Source of the DNA: Chitinophagales bacterium
GTDB taxonomy: Bacteria; Bacteroidota; Bacteroidia; Chitinophagales; UBA10324
Direction: 5' to 3'
DNA length: 64,000 nt
NCBI GenBank assembly: GCA_019694975.1
Contig: JAIBAY010000001.1
Coordinates: 564,732-628,731, forward strand
Below, piece by piece: positions 41,401 to 50,536 of this stretch. Position numbers and translations under genes: made by a program. The notes under the pieces are model-generated. The model was not told where the DNA came from. It made no database searches and saw only the letters and a list, made by a program, of their open reading frames with translations. The first letter of the stretch is position 1. The number at the start of each line of letters is the position of its first letter.

Positions 41401-42762
41401 TCAGTTTAAAACCTGCTTATTGGCCCAACGGTAATTCCTGTCAGGGTGGCGCTGGATGTAATAGAAGAAATAATGAATGGCCACGAATGATGCGGCTATG
41501 GCAATGCCCGGGTCAAAAAAGCTTCCTCCTGTCGGTATGCCACGGATAAAAAAGAAAATGATGAAAAACAAAATCGACTGGTAGAAATAATCTTTTCTGA
41601 ATTCCAGGTTCAGTTTTCTATGCGTCCGGTACACGAGCCAGTATTGCAACAAACCTATAAACAAGCCCAGTACGCCAAATTGATAGATCACCCCCAATAC
41701 ACCGATATCCGAAGCGTAGAAGTGGCCTAATTCGGCAGTGGGACCGCCCAGCCAGTCGTTATTGATTTTTCCGTTCCCGAAAAACCAGCTGAAAGAATGC
41801 TTGTTGAAATATTTGAATGCGATAGCTGTTTCACGGATTCGTGCATCTGCTGAAGCCTCACCTGTTTCTTGTCCCTGCAGGGCAAGAATAACGTCGGTAT
41901 ACATTAATATAACCCTGTCAAGAATATCAGGCCGCAGTAACCACAGGCCTCCCAACGCGGCGGCAATAAAAAGAATGAAAGAAGCAGTATAGTAAACGAT
42001 TTTCTCCCAGCTGAGATAAAGCAGGAAATACAAACCTACCGTTCCGAGTAAGGCAATGGAAGTACCTCTTTTCTGATTGATAAAAAAGATATATGCATAA
42101 AAACCGATAAAGAACAGTGCATATTTTATATGATTGGTTCTTACATAACGGATAAAATAATAGATGGTGGCGAAGGCAAATCCGAAGATGTCAAACTCAA
42201 ACTGGCAGCCCCCTTTAATCGAATTGCAATACACGAACAAGGTTCCTGCAAACTGGTTGGGGTTAAGCGCCAGTATCATGGCAAGGTAAAAAGGCAGGTT
42301 AAACCAGGCACCGAACAACAACGCATCGCGTACAATAGTTAGATCAATAGATTTTGATTTTAACAGGTAGAACATGAATATACCTGATAGTATGGCCAGC
42401 CATGATTTTTCTGCCGACATACCCAGAAACACCGGCTGCCCGAAATAGAAGTTGGTAACGAAGCCTGCCTGCAGCATGATATACGTCAGCAACACCAGGA
42501 TAATGATCTCATAGATGTTAAACCCTGCTTTTTTAACTATGAGCTTATCTACCAAATAGATGGAAGTAAATGTCAGATAAACAAAAAGCATCGGATATCC
42601 GCCAAATACGAGATAGATCAGCGAAACCGGGCTTTTAATAAGGGTGCCGAAAATATTGATGAACAGCAGGTAAATCAAAAATACTTTAATACGACGCCGC
42701 CAGGTATTGTGGATGGCCTCAGCAAAATGTAATGGCGTTGTGAGTTCTAATCCCTGCTGCAC
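41401..42762 (-). CDS. Wzy-like polysaccharide polymerase / O-antigen ligase-type membrane protein
   Basis: The 453-residue protein has about 11-12 hydrophobic segments and a larger soluble loop near 290-350 (ADARIRETAIAFKYFNKHS, then FGNGKINNDWLGGPTAELG), as in O-antigen polymerase/ligase families. That pattern, and its place between glycosyltransferases, sulfotransferases and a flippase, supports a role in joining repeat units on the periplasmic face. Such proteins diverge strongly, so the call rests on topology and context. The only available start is GTG at 42760-42762 (an in-frame TAA stands nine codons upstream); it overlaps the GT2 gene by 16 bases. Confidence 0.78.
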   Translation of the reverse strand: MQQGLELTTPLHFAEAIHNTWRRRIKVFLIYLLFINIFGTLIKSPVSLIYLVFGGYPMLFVYLTFTSIYLVDKLIVKKAGFNIYEIIILVLLTYIMLQAGFVTNFYFGQPVFLGMSAEKSWLAILSGIFMFYLLKSKSIDLTIVRDALLFGAWFNLPFYLAMILALNPNQFAGTLFVYCNSIKGGCQFEFDIFGFAFATIYYFIRYVRTNHIKYALFFIGFYAYIFFINQKRGTSIALLGTVGLYFLLYLSWEKIVYYTASFILFIAAALGGLWLLRPDILDRVILMYTDVILALQGQETGEASADARIRETAIAFKYFNKHSFSWFFGNGKINNDWLGGPTAELGHFYASDIGVLGVIYQFGVLGLFIGLLQYWLVYRTHRKLNLEFRKDYFYQSILFFIIFFFIRGIPTGGSFFDPGIAIAASFVAIHYFFYYIQRHPDRNYRWANKQVLN

Positions 42763-43835
42763 GTTCTTTTTCCCAGTAGTATTTTAAGGATTAACAGGGA
42801 TTCCTTTGCATTTCCCTCTGTAAGATTTTTTAAGGCTTTCCCTGCCAGGCGTATGACGGGTGCGAAGATAAGATACGGATAGTAAAGTTGGTAAAATAAC
42901 ATCCAACCTCGGTATTTGCAGCACATAAAAAATAACGGCCTTTGCTTGCTCTTGATTTCTTTGCCGGTAGTAACTCCTTGCTTGTGATAAATAATGCTTT
43001 GGTAACAATAACCATGTTGCCAGCCTTTGCGCAAGGCTCTTACTTCCCAGTCCATCTCTTCAAAATAGGCATAGTAAACATCATTCATCAGCCCCACATC
43101 CTGCAAAAATTCTTTCCGGATAAAAATAGAAGCACCGTAGACATAATCAAACTTCACATCATCCCTGTCGTACTGACCATGGTCCACTTCCCGCACCCCA
43201 AGATGGTATGACCAGGTTGTCCATTTATTAAACATGCCGCCAATGGCATTGATCTTATCCGGCCAGCGGTACCAACGCAGCTTGGAACCAATCATCCCTA
43301 CCTTTTTTCCGGCAGCCTGATATGCAGCAGCCTTTTCCACGAGGTGTTTTAAGGCATCATACTCCAGCGTGGTGTCGTTATTCAACAGCCACACAAAGTC
43401 TCCATCGGCTTTTTGCAAAGCATAACGGGAACCCACATTGTTTCCACCCGCAAAACCGATATCGCTGAGCGCCTGCACAAAGATGAGCGGATACTTAAAC
43501 GGCGCTTCGGCATTTTCCGCAATTTGTGCTTCCAGCTCCTTTTCCTTCCTGCCATCACCACCCTTTTCAGCCTCAGCCACCTCATAGCTAAGCCAGCGAG
43601 CAGGTTTGTTACAGGCCGGTGCGGAATACTGACTGATCTCTGCAGGCGGATTGAATTCCATCACGCGGCTGCCGTTCGCCCATTCCTTAATAATCTGCAG
43701 CGAGGAAGGCGTATGGTTATCCACCACCACAATCTGAAACTCTTTGTAAGATTGTTTGGCCAGGCTTTCCATGGTTTCCACGGTATTGTTGTGGCCATTA
43801 AAATTCACCAGTACGATGTATATCTTCGGTTGCAT
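42747..43835 (-). CDS. Glycosyltransferase family 2 (rhamnosyltransferase-like)
   Basis: The 362-residue GT-A enzyme starts at the ATG at 43835 (MQPKIYIVLVNFNGHNNTVE). The nucleotide-binding motifs include VVVDNHTPSS, the donor/metal segment GFAGGNNVGSRYALQ and DFVWLLNNDTTLEYDAL, and the acceptor-side YAYFEEMDWEVRALRKGW. This NND/EEMDW arrangement is typical of WcaA/RfbN-like rhamnosyl- and related transferases. A charged insert (AEAEKGGDGRKEKELEAQ, near 90-107) is unusual. It works with the GT4 protein on the repeat unit. The longer TTG-initiated frame is rejected. Confidence 0.9.
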   Translation of the reverse strand: MQPKIYIVLVNFNGHNNTVETMESLAKQSYKEFQIVVVDNHTPSSLQIIKEWANGSRVMEFNPPAEISQYSAPACNKPARWLSYEVAEAEKGGDGRKEKELEAQIAENAEAPFKYPLIFVQALSDIGFAGGNNVGSRYALQKADGDFVWLLNNDTTLEYDALKHLVEKAAAYQAAGKKVGMIGSKLRWYRWPDKINAIGGMFNKWTTWSYHLGVREVDHGQYDRDDVKFDYVYGASIFIRKEFLQDVGLMNDVYYAYFEEMDWEVRALRKGWQHGYCYQSIIYHKQGVTTGKEIKSKQRPLFFMCCKYRGWMLFYQLYYPYLIFAPVIRLAGKALKNLTEGNAKESLLILKILLGKRTCSRD

Positions 43836-43933
43836 CTTGCTCAATTTGAAACAGCTAATCCCTTTATGGGGAAATATCTTAATCCTTTAACTTCCTAATT
43901 TAGGTGACTATGGCAACTGCTTGCTGCACATAT

Positions 43934-44920
43934 TCACTTCACCCATCCGCTGAGGTCGCGGTTCAGCAACGTGCCGAGTTTCATTACATCATCGCGAAAG
44001 ATATCAGCCAGGAATTTGCGTTCTTCAACAGTGATTTTCGGCAGATCCTTATCGGTATAAAAAGTCTTCTTGAAGGCAGACTTCATTGATTTGGGAAGCA
44101 CGCCCTTCAGCCAGTCTTTCACCTTCTTCTGCGTATTCAGCTTGCCGATGAGTTTATTTTTAGGAATGAAGGAAGGGTTGAATTTTTGGGAATAATCAAT
44201 ATCCACGTCAGGATCAACACCAAGAAAAGAGAACATATCCTTCACCACTGCACCGGGATTCTTCTTGAAATCATCGAAGATATAAATGCGCAGCTGCTGC
44301 GCCGGGAAAACATCCATGAACCGCTTCACCTGCCCGGCATACATGCCTATTTCCACATACAGGTTAGAAATACCCCAGCCTTTCGGGTTTCGTGCCATAT
44401 CCTTCCTGAGCGCTGTCATGAAATCCTCAGTCTCATAACCTATCCGCAAATCCATCAGGTAGTGGCTGAAAGCCCGCTCAACAGGATTGCGCAGCATCAT
44501 AATAATTTTTGCATCCGGGAATTGCCGGATGATATTTCCGGCAGCTGCTGCTGAATAGAGGTAGGAGTTGGTGATTTCGCCCACCGCCTTTTCATCCTTT
44601 ACATTTTTAAAAAGCTGAACATACTGATCCCAGTCTTTCACGAAGGCATGAAAGATGCCTTCCTGCATATCGGACTCTAAAAATCTGGTCAGGTCTTTAT
44701 TCAGCGACCTTGCATAATTGGGCCGGAACTTTGTATTGTCGATGTCAGTAGAAAAATGATGTGTTTCCTTGATGGGTGCCATGTAAATCTGCGGATGCAT
44801 CTTCATGTACTCATATAAGGAAGTAGTGCCCGATTTTGCCGCACCCACCACAAAAAAATTAGGAAGTTTTGATTCCCCTGTTGTATTCGTTTTCATCTCA
44901 GTTTTTTTTCCGGCTTCCAT
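43934..44920 (-). CDS. PAPS-dependent sulfotransferase (polysaccharide locus)
   Basis: The 328-residue protein has a polar N-terminal extension, the phosphosulfate loop AKSGTTSL (28-35), the MAPIKETHHFS segment and the 3'-phosphate motif RNPVERAFSHYLMDLR. It ends VMKLGTLLNRDLSGWVK. It is about 20-30 residues longer than its paralogues, partly in the segment after HHFSTDIDNTKF. It is predicted to be cytoplasmic and sulfates the nascent glycan. A gap of 98 bases separates it from the GT2 gene downstream. Confidence 0.92.
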   Translation of the reverse strand: MEAGKKTEMKTNTTGESKLPNFFVVGAAKSGTTSLYEYMKMHPQIYMAPIKETHHFSTDIDNTKFRPNYARSLNKDLTRFLESDMQEGIFHAFVKDWDQYVQLFKNVKDEKAVGEITNSYLYSAAAAGNIIRQFPDAKIIMMLRNPVERAFSHYLMDLRIGYETEDFMTALRKDMARNPKGWGISNLYVEIGMYAGQVKRFMDVFPAQQLRIYIFDDFKKNPGAVVKDMFSFLGVDPDVDIDYSQKFNPSFIPKNKLIGKLNTQKKVKDWLKGVLPKSMKSAFKKTFYTDKDLPKITVEERKFLADIFRDDVMKLGTLLNRDLSGWVK

Positions 44921-44990
44921 TCACTGCATCAGCTTCTTTGATCTTCTGCAGTTCACAGCTACATAGGCCTGCAGTGATCCTTCTGTGGTA

Positions 44991-45917
44991 TTAATTAATC
45001 CAACTGCTTAAGTCTCGCTTGATGAGTTCCTGCAGTTTTAACACATCGGCGCGGTAGACCTTCTTTAACTGTTGCCTTGTTTCAGGCTGCAGTTCTTTCT
45101 TTTCAAGATTGTATTTATACACAGTACTCTGCACCTTTAAACGCATTTTGCGGCGCAAATCTTTCGGCAGCAGCTTACCCAGGAAATTCTTCACCGGGTT
45201 GGGTTTTTTCAGGAACCGGTTCAGTGATTCCGATTTCGGTTCACCGCTGGCATTCAGTTCATCACCAAAATCAAGCGGACAACGGTCAATCAGCAGGAAA
45301 TCTTCCAGCGATTGAATGAGGCCGGAAGCGTCCGTACGCAAATCTTCATGCAGGTACACTTTCACATTCCTGAAATTTTCCATGTAGGCTTTCACCTGCT
45401 CATAGTACATGCCGCGGCCGGTATACTGATAGTCGAAATGCCAGTTATCCTTCATGCGCTGTGATTCTGTTTTCAGGGCCGCTTCAAAATCGAGCGATTC
45501 GGCGCCATCCCGGAGTTTATGCATATACTGGGAAAATGCACGCTCTGCCGGATTACGCAGCACGATCACAATGTTCACACTTTGCGGATCCGGATGAATG
45601 CGTTTGATATTCGCAATCGTTTTCGCATAGAAATAAAGGTAGGTGGTCGACGACTCACCACGGATTTTTTTATCCGCTCCTTCTTCAAACAGCGAGAGAT
45701 ATTCATCGAGGTGATTGACGAGGAAACGCGGCCTGGTGACGAGCTTACCGTTATTGATAAAAGACAAATCCTCTTCCGGCCAGGCGAAATAGCCGGGCTC
45801 CTTTTTCCTGCTCATAAAAACCTGCGGATGCTGATCGAGTGCATAATGCAATGAAGTAGTACCTGCCTTCGCAGCACCTGCTATTAAAAGATTTGGCCAG
45901 CATTTCTTATCTGTCAT
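44991..45917 (-). CDS. PAPS-dependent sulfotransferase (polysaccharide locus)
   Basis: The 308-residue protein has the phosphosulfate loop AKAGTTSL (16-23), SRKKEPGYFAW, the strand GESSTTYLYFYAKTI, the 3'-phosphate motif RNPAERAFSQYMHKLRDG and the end VLKLQELIKRDLSSWIN. It is closest in layout to the sulfotransferase at 45968-46858, with 50 bases between the genes, so a tandem duplication is likely. Divergence in the middle region suggests a different acceptor position. Confidence 0.92.
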   Translation of the reverse strand: MTDKKCWPNLLIAGAAKAGTTSLHYALDQHPQVFMSRKKEPGYFAWPEEDLSFINNGKLVTRPRFLVNHLDEYLSLFEEGADKKIRGESSTTYLYFYAKTIANIKRIHPDPQSVNIVIVLRNPAERAFSQYMHKLRDGAESLDFEAALKTESQRMKDNWHFDYQYTGRGMYYEQVKAYMENFRNVKVYLHEDLRTDASGLIQSLEDFLLIDRCPLDFGDELNASGEPKSESLNRFLKKPNPVKNFLGKLLPKDLRRKMRLKVQSTVYKYNLEKKELQPETRQQLKKVYRADVLKLQELIKRDLSSWIN

Positions 45918-45967
45918 ACTATTATTTGTTATTCATGCGGAGCAGCCGGCACCTGCACGTTTATCAT

Positions 45968-46858
45968 TTATGATGCACTGCGCCCATACCACGTGCTCAG
46001 GTCTCTGTGAATCAGTTGCTCGAGCTGATGTATATCGCTGATGAAAAATTTATCAATCAATTCCATTTCCTTCCTGCTGTCAAGCCGTGCATTTTCCGCA
46101 ACGACGGCGTTCTTGCTGGCGATAAATCGTTGCAACCATTTTCTCATGGTTGAAGGCAACAATTTACCGAGCATGCTTCGCAGCGGATTTTTTTTCCTGG
46201 TAAGCTCATGCACGGCCTTGCTTCTCGGTGCAGCGGCTTCATTGCTTCTGATCTGCAGGTTCAGTTCCGCATGCTTAACACCGAGGAAATCCTGGATACG
46301 GTTAAATGTTTCCAATCGGTTCTTAATAAAGTCGTCTTCAAAAACCAGGCAGAGTATATTCTCTTCCTTAAAATATTTTCTGAACCGGTTGAGTTGCGCA
46401 GTATAGTAGCCCCTGGAGATATAGCTGAAGTTAAATTTCTGTGAAGGGTTTGATTTCAGGCGATCTGCTTCCGCGGCAACAGCGGCATCAAATGAAAGAT
46501 CCTCAAAACCTTTCCGCTGCGACATCAGATAATGGGAATACGCACGGGCCGCAGGATTTCTGAAGATGAAGATCAGTTTGACATCATTTCCCAACGACTC
46601 ATAGATGCGCTGCGCGGCTTTTTCTTCATACATCATGGCAGGATCCACTTCCCCTATGGCCGCCTGCATGCCATATTCGCTAAAGTATTCCTTCTCATAA
46701 AACTTCAGCCCTTTGGCATACTTTTCCGCATTCACAAAAAACTTAGTCTCCTTCACTTTTTGAGGGAGAAAGATATCGGGATGTTGTTTAAGAATTTCGT
46801 AAAGTGTAGTTGTTCCTGCTTTTTGCGCGCCCACACACAGGAAATTGGGTACAGCCAT
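45968..46858 (-). CDS. PAPS-dependent sulfotransferase (polysaccharide locus)
   Basis: The 296-residue protein starts at the ATG at 46858 (MAVPNFLCVGAQKAGTTTLY); a GTG two codons earlier is less likely. The phosphosulfate loop is QKAGTTTL (12-19), followed by KVKETKFF and the 3'-phosphate motif RNPAARAYSHYLMSQRKG. The end is IHQLEQLIHRDLSTWYG. A consensus -7 box with a spaced -33 element stands 31-61 bases upstream, so this gene probably begins a transcription unit running to the end of the locus. Confidence 0.92.
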   Translation of the reverse strand: MAVPNFLCVGAQKAGTTTLYEILKQHPDIFLPQKVKETKFFVNAEKYAKGLKFYEKEYFSEYGMQAAIGEVDPAMMYEEKAAQRIYESLGNDVKLIFIFRNPAARAYSHYLMSQRKGFEDLSFDAAVAAEADRLKSNPSQKFNFSYISRGYYTAQLNRFRKYFKEENILCLVFEDDFIKNRLETFNRIQDFLGVKHAELNLQIRSNEAAAPRSKAVHELTRKKNPLRSMLGKLLPSTMRKWLQRFIASKNAVVAENARLDSRKEMELIDKFFISDIHQLEQLIHRDLSTWYGRSAS

Positions 46859-46888
46859 CAGCACTATCCGGTTTTGTTACCAAAGGCG

Positions 46889-46919
46889 CAAATGTAACAA
46901 AAAGTGCAAGGAGGAGAAA
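46889..46919 (-). promoter_or_regulatory. Internal promoter of the polysaccharide locus (sulfotransferase unit)
   Basis: On the minus strand TTTC (46919-46916), a 19-bp spacer and TACATTTG (46896-46889) are followed by CGC. The block TTACATTTGCGC is identical to that of the MBOAT promoter. The start would be about 26 bases before the ATG at 46858. Confidence 0.6.
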
Positions 46920-46979
46920 GGCCGAAGCCCGATACTGTTTGCCGGTAAACCAATGCAATGATAAAGAGGAACCTGCAGA

Positions 46980-48449
46980 TCAGTCTATGCTGCCTACCTG
47001 ATCTTCTACCGTAGTTTCCTTTTCTGAGTCGCCCTTCTTTTTCTTTTCCGGCTTTATTGCCTGCCGTATCTGCCTGACAAAGGTTTTCGGATTCACCTTA
47101 AATAATTCGGTGAAGTCGAGTGTATAGAAACCATAATAATATTTTATCAGGAAGAAGGGAACCAGGTTCATGATAATGATGCCGAACGTATTGACGCAGG
47201 CCGCGCCAACAATACCAAACCGCGGAATAAAGATGAGATCGAGCACGATGGCCAATATCGTGGTAGCAACCATGAGGTTACGGTTGAGCTTTTGCCTGCC
47301 TGTCATCATGAGGATGTTGCTCACCGGGCCGGTGGCGGCGTTAATGAACTGCCCGACCGATAAAATGATGAGCGCTTCGGTGCCGGCAAGAAATTCCTTA
47401 CCAAAAATGCCCATGATAAACGGCGCCAGCAGAATCACGCCTGCGAGTATAGGTGCAGAGCACCAGAAAATGATCTTAGTGGCAAACTGTGCAGATTCTC
47501 CAAGTTCCTTCATCTTTCCCTGTGAAAACAATTCGGCAAACTTTGGCGCAGCAGGTACCAGGAAGGCCGTCAGCGCAATGCGCGTGATGGTAGCCACTTT
47601 AAAGGCATTGCGGTAAATTCCGACATCCTCAATTGTGGCATATCTGCCAAGTATGAACGTATCGGCATAGCCGCGAATGAGCGAGGCGAGAGAAGCGACA
47701 AACAACGAAATGCCGATCAGGAATTTTTCGTTGAACTCGAGTCCCTGCTCCACCTGTGTGGATGAGTAATTGGAATATTTCAGAAAAAAGTAGCCGCTCA
47801 GGATGCCGCCAATGGTAACGAATGCGACATAGGTGATGACGGGCACCACCTTATCATCAGTGACAAAATACAAGACAGAAATGATGATACAGCCAAAGAA
47901 AAAGTTACTGACGTTTTGCAGCATTGCATAAATACGGATCTTCTTCAATCCGCGCAGGCCGCCATTGGAGATGTTGAAGATAGTAACAGGCAGCAAGGCT
48001 AAGGTTGCAATACGGAAGGCCCTGATTAGGTCGGCATCCTGCTTCTGAAATACTTTGGTGGCAATCAGCGGTGCCAGGAAATAAAGTGCCGTGGAAAATA
48101 ATATGGCCAATGGTACTGATACCATCAGCGACTTATTATACAGATCCTTAATCCATCCGAATTTTTTCTGTGCGTTATACTGCGCACCATAACGCGTCAT
48201 CAACGTATCGCTGCCCAGCTTGGTAATGCTGGCGGTGAATGTCATCAGGCTTTGCGACAGGTTATAAACTCCGTTTCCGGCGGCGCCATACATCCTGGAG
48301 ATCAGGAAAGTGAACAGATAGCTGAATCCCATGCCTACCAGGCGGGTAGTAAAGGCGGAGACGCCTCCTTTTACAATCTCATTTTGATGCGCTTTATCCG
48401 CTGGCTCTGCCCGCTGCTTTTCATCCATATGATCATCGGTGCTATTCAT
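46980..48449 (-). CDS. Polysaccharide flippase (Wzx/MVF-type)
   Basis: The 489-residue membrane protein has about 12-14 hydrophobic segments and starts, after a polar N-terminus, with VKGGVSAFTTRLVGMGFSYL, then FTFLISRMYGAAGNGVYNLSQ. This is the typical Wzx/polysaccharide biosynthesis family opening. Segments such as ILGRYATIEDVGIYRNAFKV and LAGTEALIILSVGQFINAATGP are characteristic. The C-terminal 40 residues are highly charged (KPEKKKKGDSEKE). It would move the lipid-linked repeat unit across the inner membrane for the Wzy-like polymerase. It sits between sulfotransferase genes, so sulfation may occur before flipping. Confidence 0.92.
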   Translation of the reverse strand: MNSTDDHMDEKQRAEPADKAHQNEIVKGGVSAFTTRLVGMGFSYLFTFLISRMYGAAGNGVYNLSQSLMTFTASITKLGSDTLMTRYGAQYNAQKKFGWIKDLYNKSLMVSVPLAILFSTALYFLAPLIATKVFQKQDADLIRAFRIATLALLPVTIFNISNGGLRGLKKIRIYAMLQNVSNFFFGCIIISVLYFVTDDKVVPVITYVAFVTIGGILSGYFFLKYSNYSSTQVEQGLEFNEKFLIGISLFVASLASLIRGYADTFILGRYATIEDVGIYRNAFKVATITRIALTAFLVPAAPKFAELFSQGKMKELGESAQFATKIIFWCSAPILAGVILLAPFIMGIFGKEFLAGTEALIILSVGQFINAATGPVSNILMMTGRQKLNRNLMVATTILAIVLDLIFIPRFGIVGAACVNTFGIIIMNLVPFFLIKYYYGFYTLDFTELFKVNPKTFVRQIRQAIKPEKKKKGDSEKETTVEDQVGSID

Positions 48450-48474
48450 CTGCCCTGATAGAAGAATTTAATTG

Positions 48475-49353
48475 TTACTGCAGCCAGTTGTCAAGATTCC
48501 GGCCGGTGATTTTTGAGAGCTTTTCGATATCACTCCGGAAGAAGGCAATAAGTTTCTGGCGGGTTGCAGGCTTCATCGGTTCTGTTTGCTCCATAAAATT
48601 CTTCGTAAAGAATTCATTGGTCCTTACACCCTGCCGCTTCGGAAAAAATAATTTGTATCCCTTCTTGAAAATATTATCTGACATGAACAGCCAGCGCAGG
48701 ACCGGATTCTTCCACTTCTTACCGCCTTTATTCCACTGCCTTGAATAGTCAATACTGACCTCAGGATCTATCCCGAGGAAGGTAAAGACACCTTTCAATA
48801 CTTCCTGCGGGTTACGCCTGAATTCATCGTACCACATGATGTGCACATTCCTGAAATTATCCAGGTATGCTTTCACCGCATCGGCATACAGGCCCATCGA
48901 CTTGTACTGCATGAACAGCGATGCGTGGTTGGCAAACCGTTCCTCTTCCAGCGCCAGCGCATCTTCAAAAGAATATTTCTCATCAGGATTATTGACATGC
49001 ACGAAGTTGTATGCCGAATAAGCACGTTCAACAGGATTGCGCAGGATCATGAGGATCCGGACATCATCACCCAGGTATTTCCTGATATTTTCAATTGCCT
49101 GCTTGTAGAAGAACAGGTACATCACGCTGGCTTCACCTATTGCTTTCTTACCGGCCGAGCCGTCGAACAGCTTCTCATACTGATCATAATTTTCCACCCA
49201 TTTCTGTATCCTGTTCCTCACCTCATCTGCCACAAAGAACTGCGGCTCCTTTACCTTAGGCATAAATACCTGAGGATGCTGCGTCATATAGTTATATAAC
49301 GATCGTGTAGCAGATTTACCTGCTCCTACTAATAAGAAATTAGGCAGTGCCAT
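48475..49353 (-). CDS. Sulfotransferase with divergent phosphosulfate loop
   Basis: The 292-residue protein starts at the ATG at 49353 (MALPNFLLVGAGKSATRSLY); the longer frame begins at GTG 49374. The loop reads GKSATRSL (12-19), where the usual G-T-T is replaced by A-T-R, while the Lys is kept. The 3'-phosphate motif RNPVERAYSAYNFV and the end IEKLSKITGRNLDNWLQ are recognisable but also drifted. It may be an active variant with altered PAPS contact or a weakened enzyme. It is 25 bases upstream of the flippase gene on the same strand. Confidence 0.88.
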   Translation of the reverse strand: MALPNFLLVGAGKSATRSLYNYMTQHPQVFMPKVKEPQFFVADEVRNRIQKWVENYDQYEKLFDGSAGKKAIGEASVMYLFFYKQAIENIRKYLGDDVRILMILRNPVERAYSAYNFVHVNNPDEKYSFEDALALEEERFANHASLFMQYKSMGLYADAVKAYLDNFRNVHIMWYDEFRRNPQEVLKGVFTFLGIDPEVSIDYSRQWNKGGKKWKNPVLRWLFMSDNIFKKGYKLFFPKRQGVRTNEFFTKNFMEQTEPMKPATRQKLIAFFRSDIEKLSKITGRNLDNWLQ

Positions 49354-49479
49354 TTTGTTCGGGTTTACCAACACAACATTTTTTGCGTACCGTCATTGCC
49401 TTCTTCTTTTTTTGACAATGAACTGCTGTGCCTGCTGAATTGCCTCATTTTTTTGTAAGCTACTATTAAATAGCTGATT

Positions 49480-50532
49480 TTAATGATGCGCGAATTGCTT
49501 CTTCACATCACTTGCCAGGTTTTTTGAAAACAGGTTCGCACCATCTTTATTCATGTGATTATCAAAAAAGTATTCAATCTTATTGTATTGCAGATCCTGG
49601 CTGTAGTCTTTGAATGGAACATTGTATTTGCTGCAAACATCCAGTATAGCCTGGTAAGAAGGCTCCATGGCAAACGGAGCCAGTGCCGGAGACATACTCA
49701 CATACACCTTTGTTCCCTTTGCGGTGAGCGATGTAAAAATTTCTTCCAACCCTTTTACCTTATTCGGATCCACAATCTTATTTTTTTCATTGCGAAGTTT
49801 GGCATTCTCCCTGATCAGCTCATTTGCCTTTTCCTGTGTTATCACTCCTTTCAGCGGCTTGAATCCGGAATCAGATTTTCTGTTCTTGAAAATACCGGTG
49901 AGCACATCGAGCAGGGATGAATTATACCGGTAAATCATCGACAGCATTTTGAATCGCTCGGCATTAAATGGAATTGCATATTGTTCCATTGCTCCGTGGG
50001 TCATCCAAAAATCTGCGGCCACAGATTCAGATGGTCCTACCAGAAATTTACCTGATGTCTGCCGGTCACGGATACCCTTCAGCAGATAGATATCACGCAC
50101 TTCCGGGTAATCTTTATAGTAGGGCGCAAGTACATTCAGCCGGTCGTAATGAACGTCCTTGTAATACATTTCCTCAGGGTTCAGATCAAGGATAACAAGT
50201 TTTGGTGTATAACGACTGAGCGCCATCCGGATAATCGCCTGCTCATAAAAGATAGTCTGGCCGTCATGCCCTGCATTGTAACAGGATATGCCCAGCGAAT
50301 CGGCGATAAACTGCGGGTTATAGTTTCTCCTTCCTCTTGATGAACCGAGAATAACAGCGTCCTGGTTCATCTTCGTAAACGTGAAGGTGGATTCCGCTTC
50401 CGGGCCATTCTTCTGCGCGAAATACATCTGTTGCAGGATCATGCCAATCATTTGATCGGATACAATAACAGTCAGCAGCAGCAGCAAGCCGTTGCGAAAG
50501 AATATCCATGTACCGTTAGTAGTCTTCTTCAT
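49480..50532 (-). CDS. SGNH-like membrane-anchored protein, partner of the MBOAT acyltransferase
   Basis: The 350-residue protein starts at the ATG at 50532, with one N-terminal TM segment (about 9-36) and a periplasmic domain. The motif AVILGSSRGRRNYNP (59-73) fits the nucleophile block of DltD/AlgJ-like SGNH proteins. The C-terminal FFDNHMNKDGANLFS fits the catalytic Asp/His block. Its gene follows the MBOAT stop by 4 bases, the standard pairing for O-acylation of exported glycans, where MBOAT brings the acyl group across the membrane and the SGNH protein transfers it. An upstream ATG at 50568 inside the MBOAT gene is less likely. The acyl group is unknown, most often acetyl. Confidence 0.75.
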   Translation of the reverse strand: MKKTTNGTWIFFRNGLLLLLTVIVSDQMIGMILQQMYFAQKNGPEAESTFTFTKMNQDAVILGSSRGRRNYNPQFIADSLGISCYNAGHDGQTIFYEQAIIRMALSRYTPKLVILDLNPEEMYYKDVHYDRLNVLAPYYKDYPEVRDIYLLKGIRDRQTSGKFLVGPSESVAADFWMTHGAMEQYAIPFNAERFKMLSMIYRYNSSLLDVLTGIFKNRKSDSGFKPLKGVITQEKANELIRENAKLRNEKNKIVDPNKVKGLEEIFTSLTAKGTKVYVSMSPALAPFAMEPSYQAILDVCSKYNVPFKDYSQDLQYNKIEYFFDNHMNKDGANLFSKNLASDVKKQFAHH

Positions 50533-50536
50533 CGGC

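Noticed and set aside
43413-43898. 161-codon plus-strand open frame
   Set aside because: It is antisense to the GT2 gene; no promoter or family signature.
48841-49299. 152-codon plus-strand open frame
   Set aside because: It mirrors the sulfotransferase on the minus strand and contains no motif of its own.
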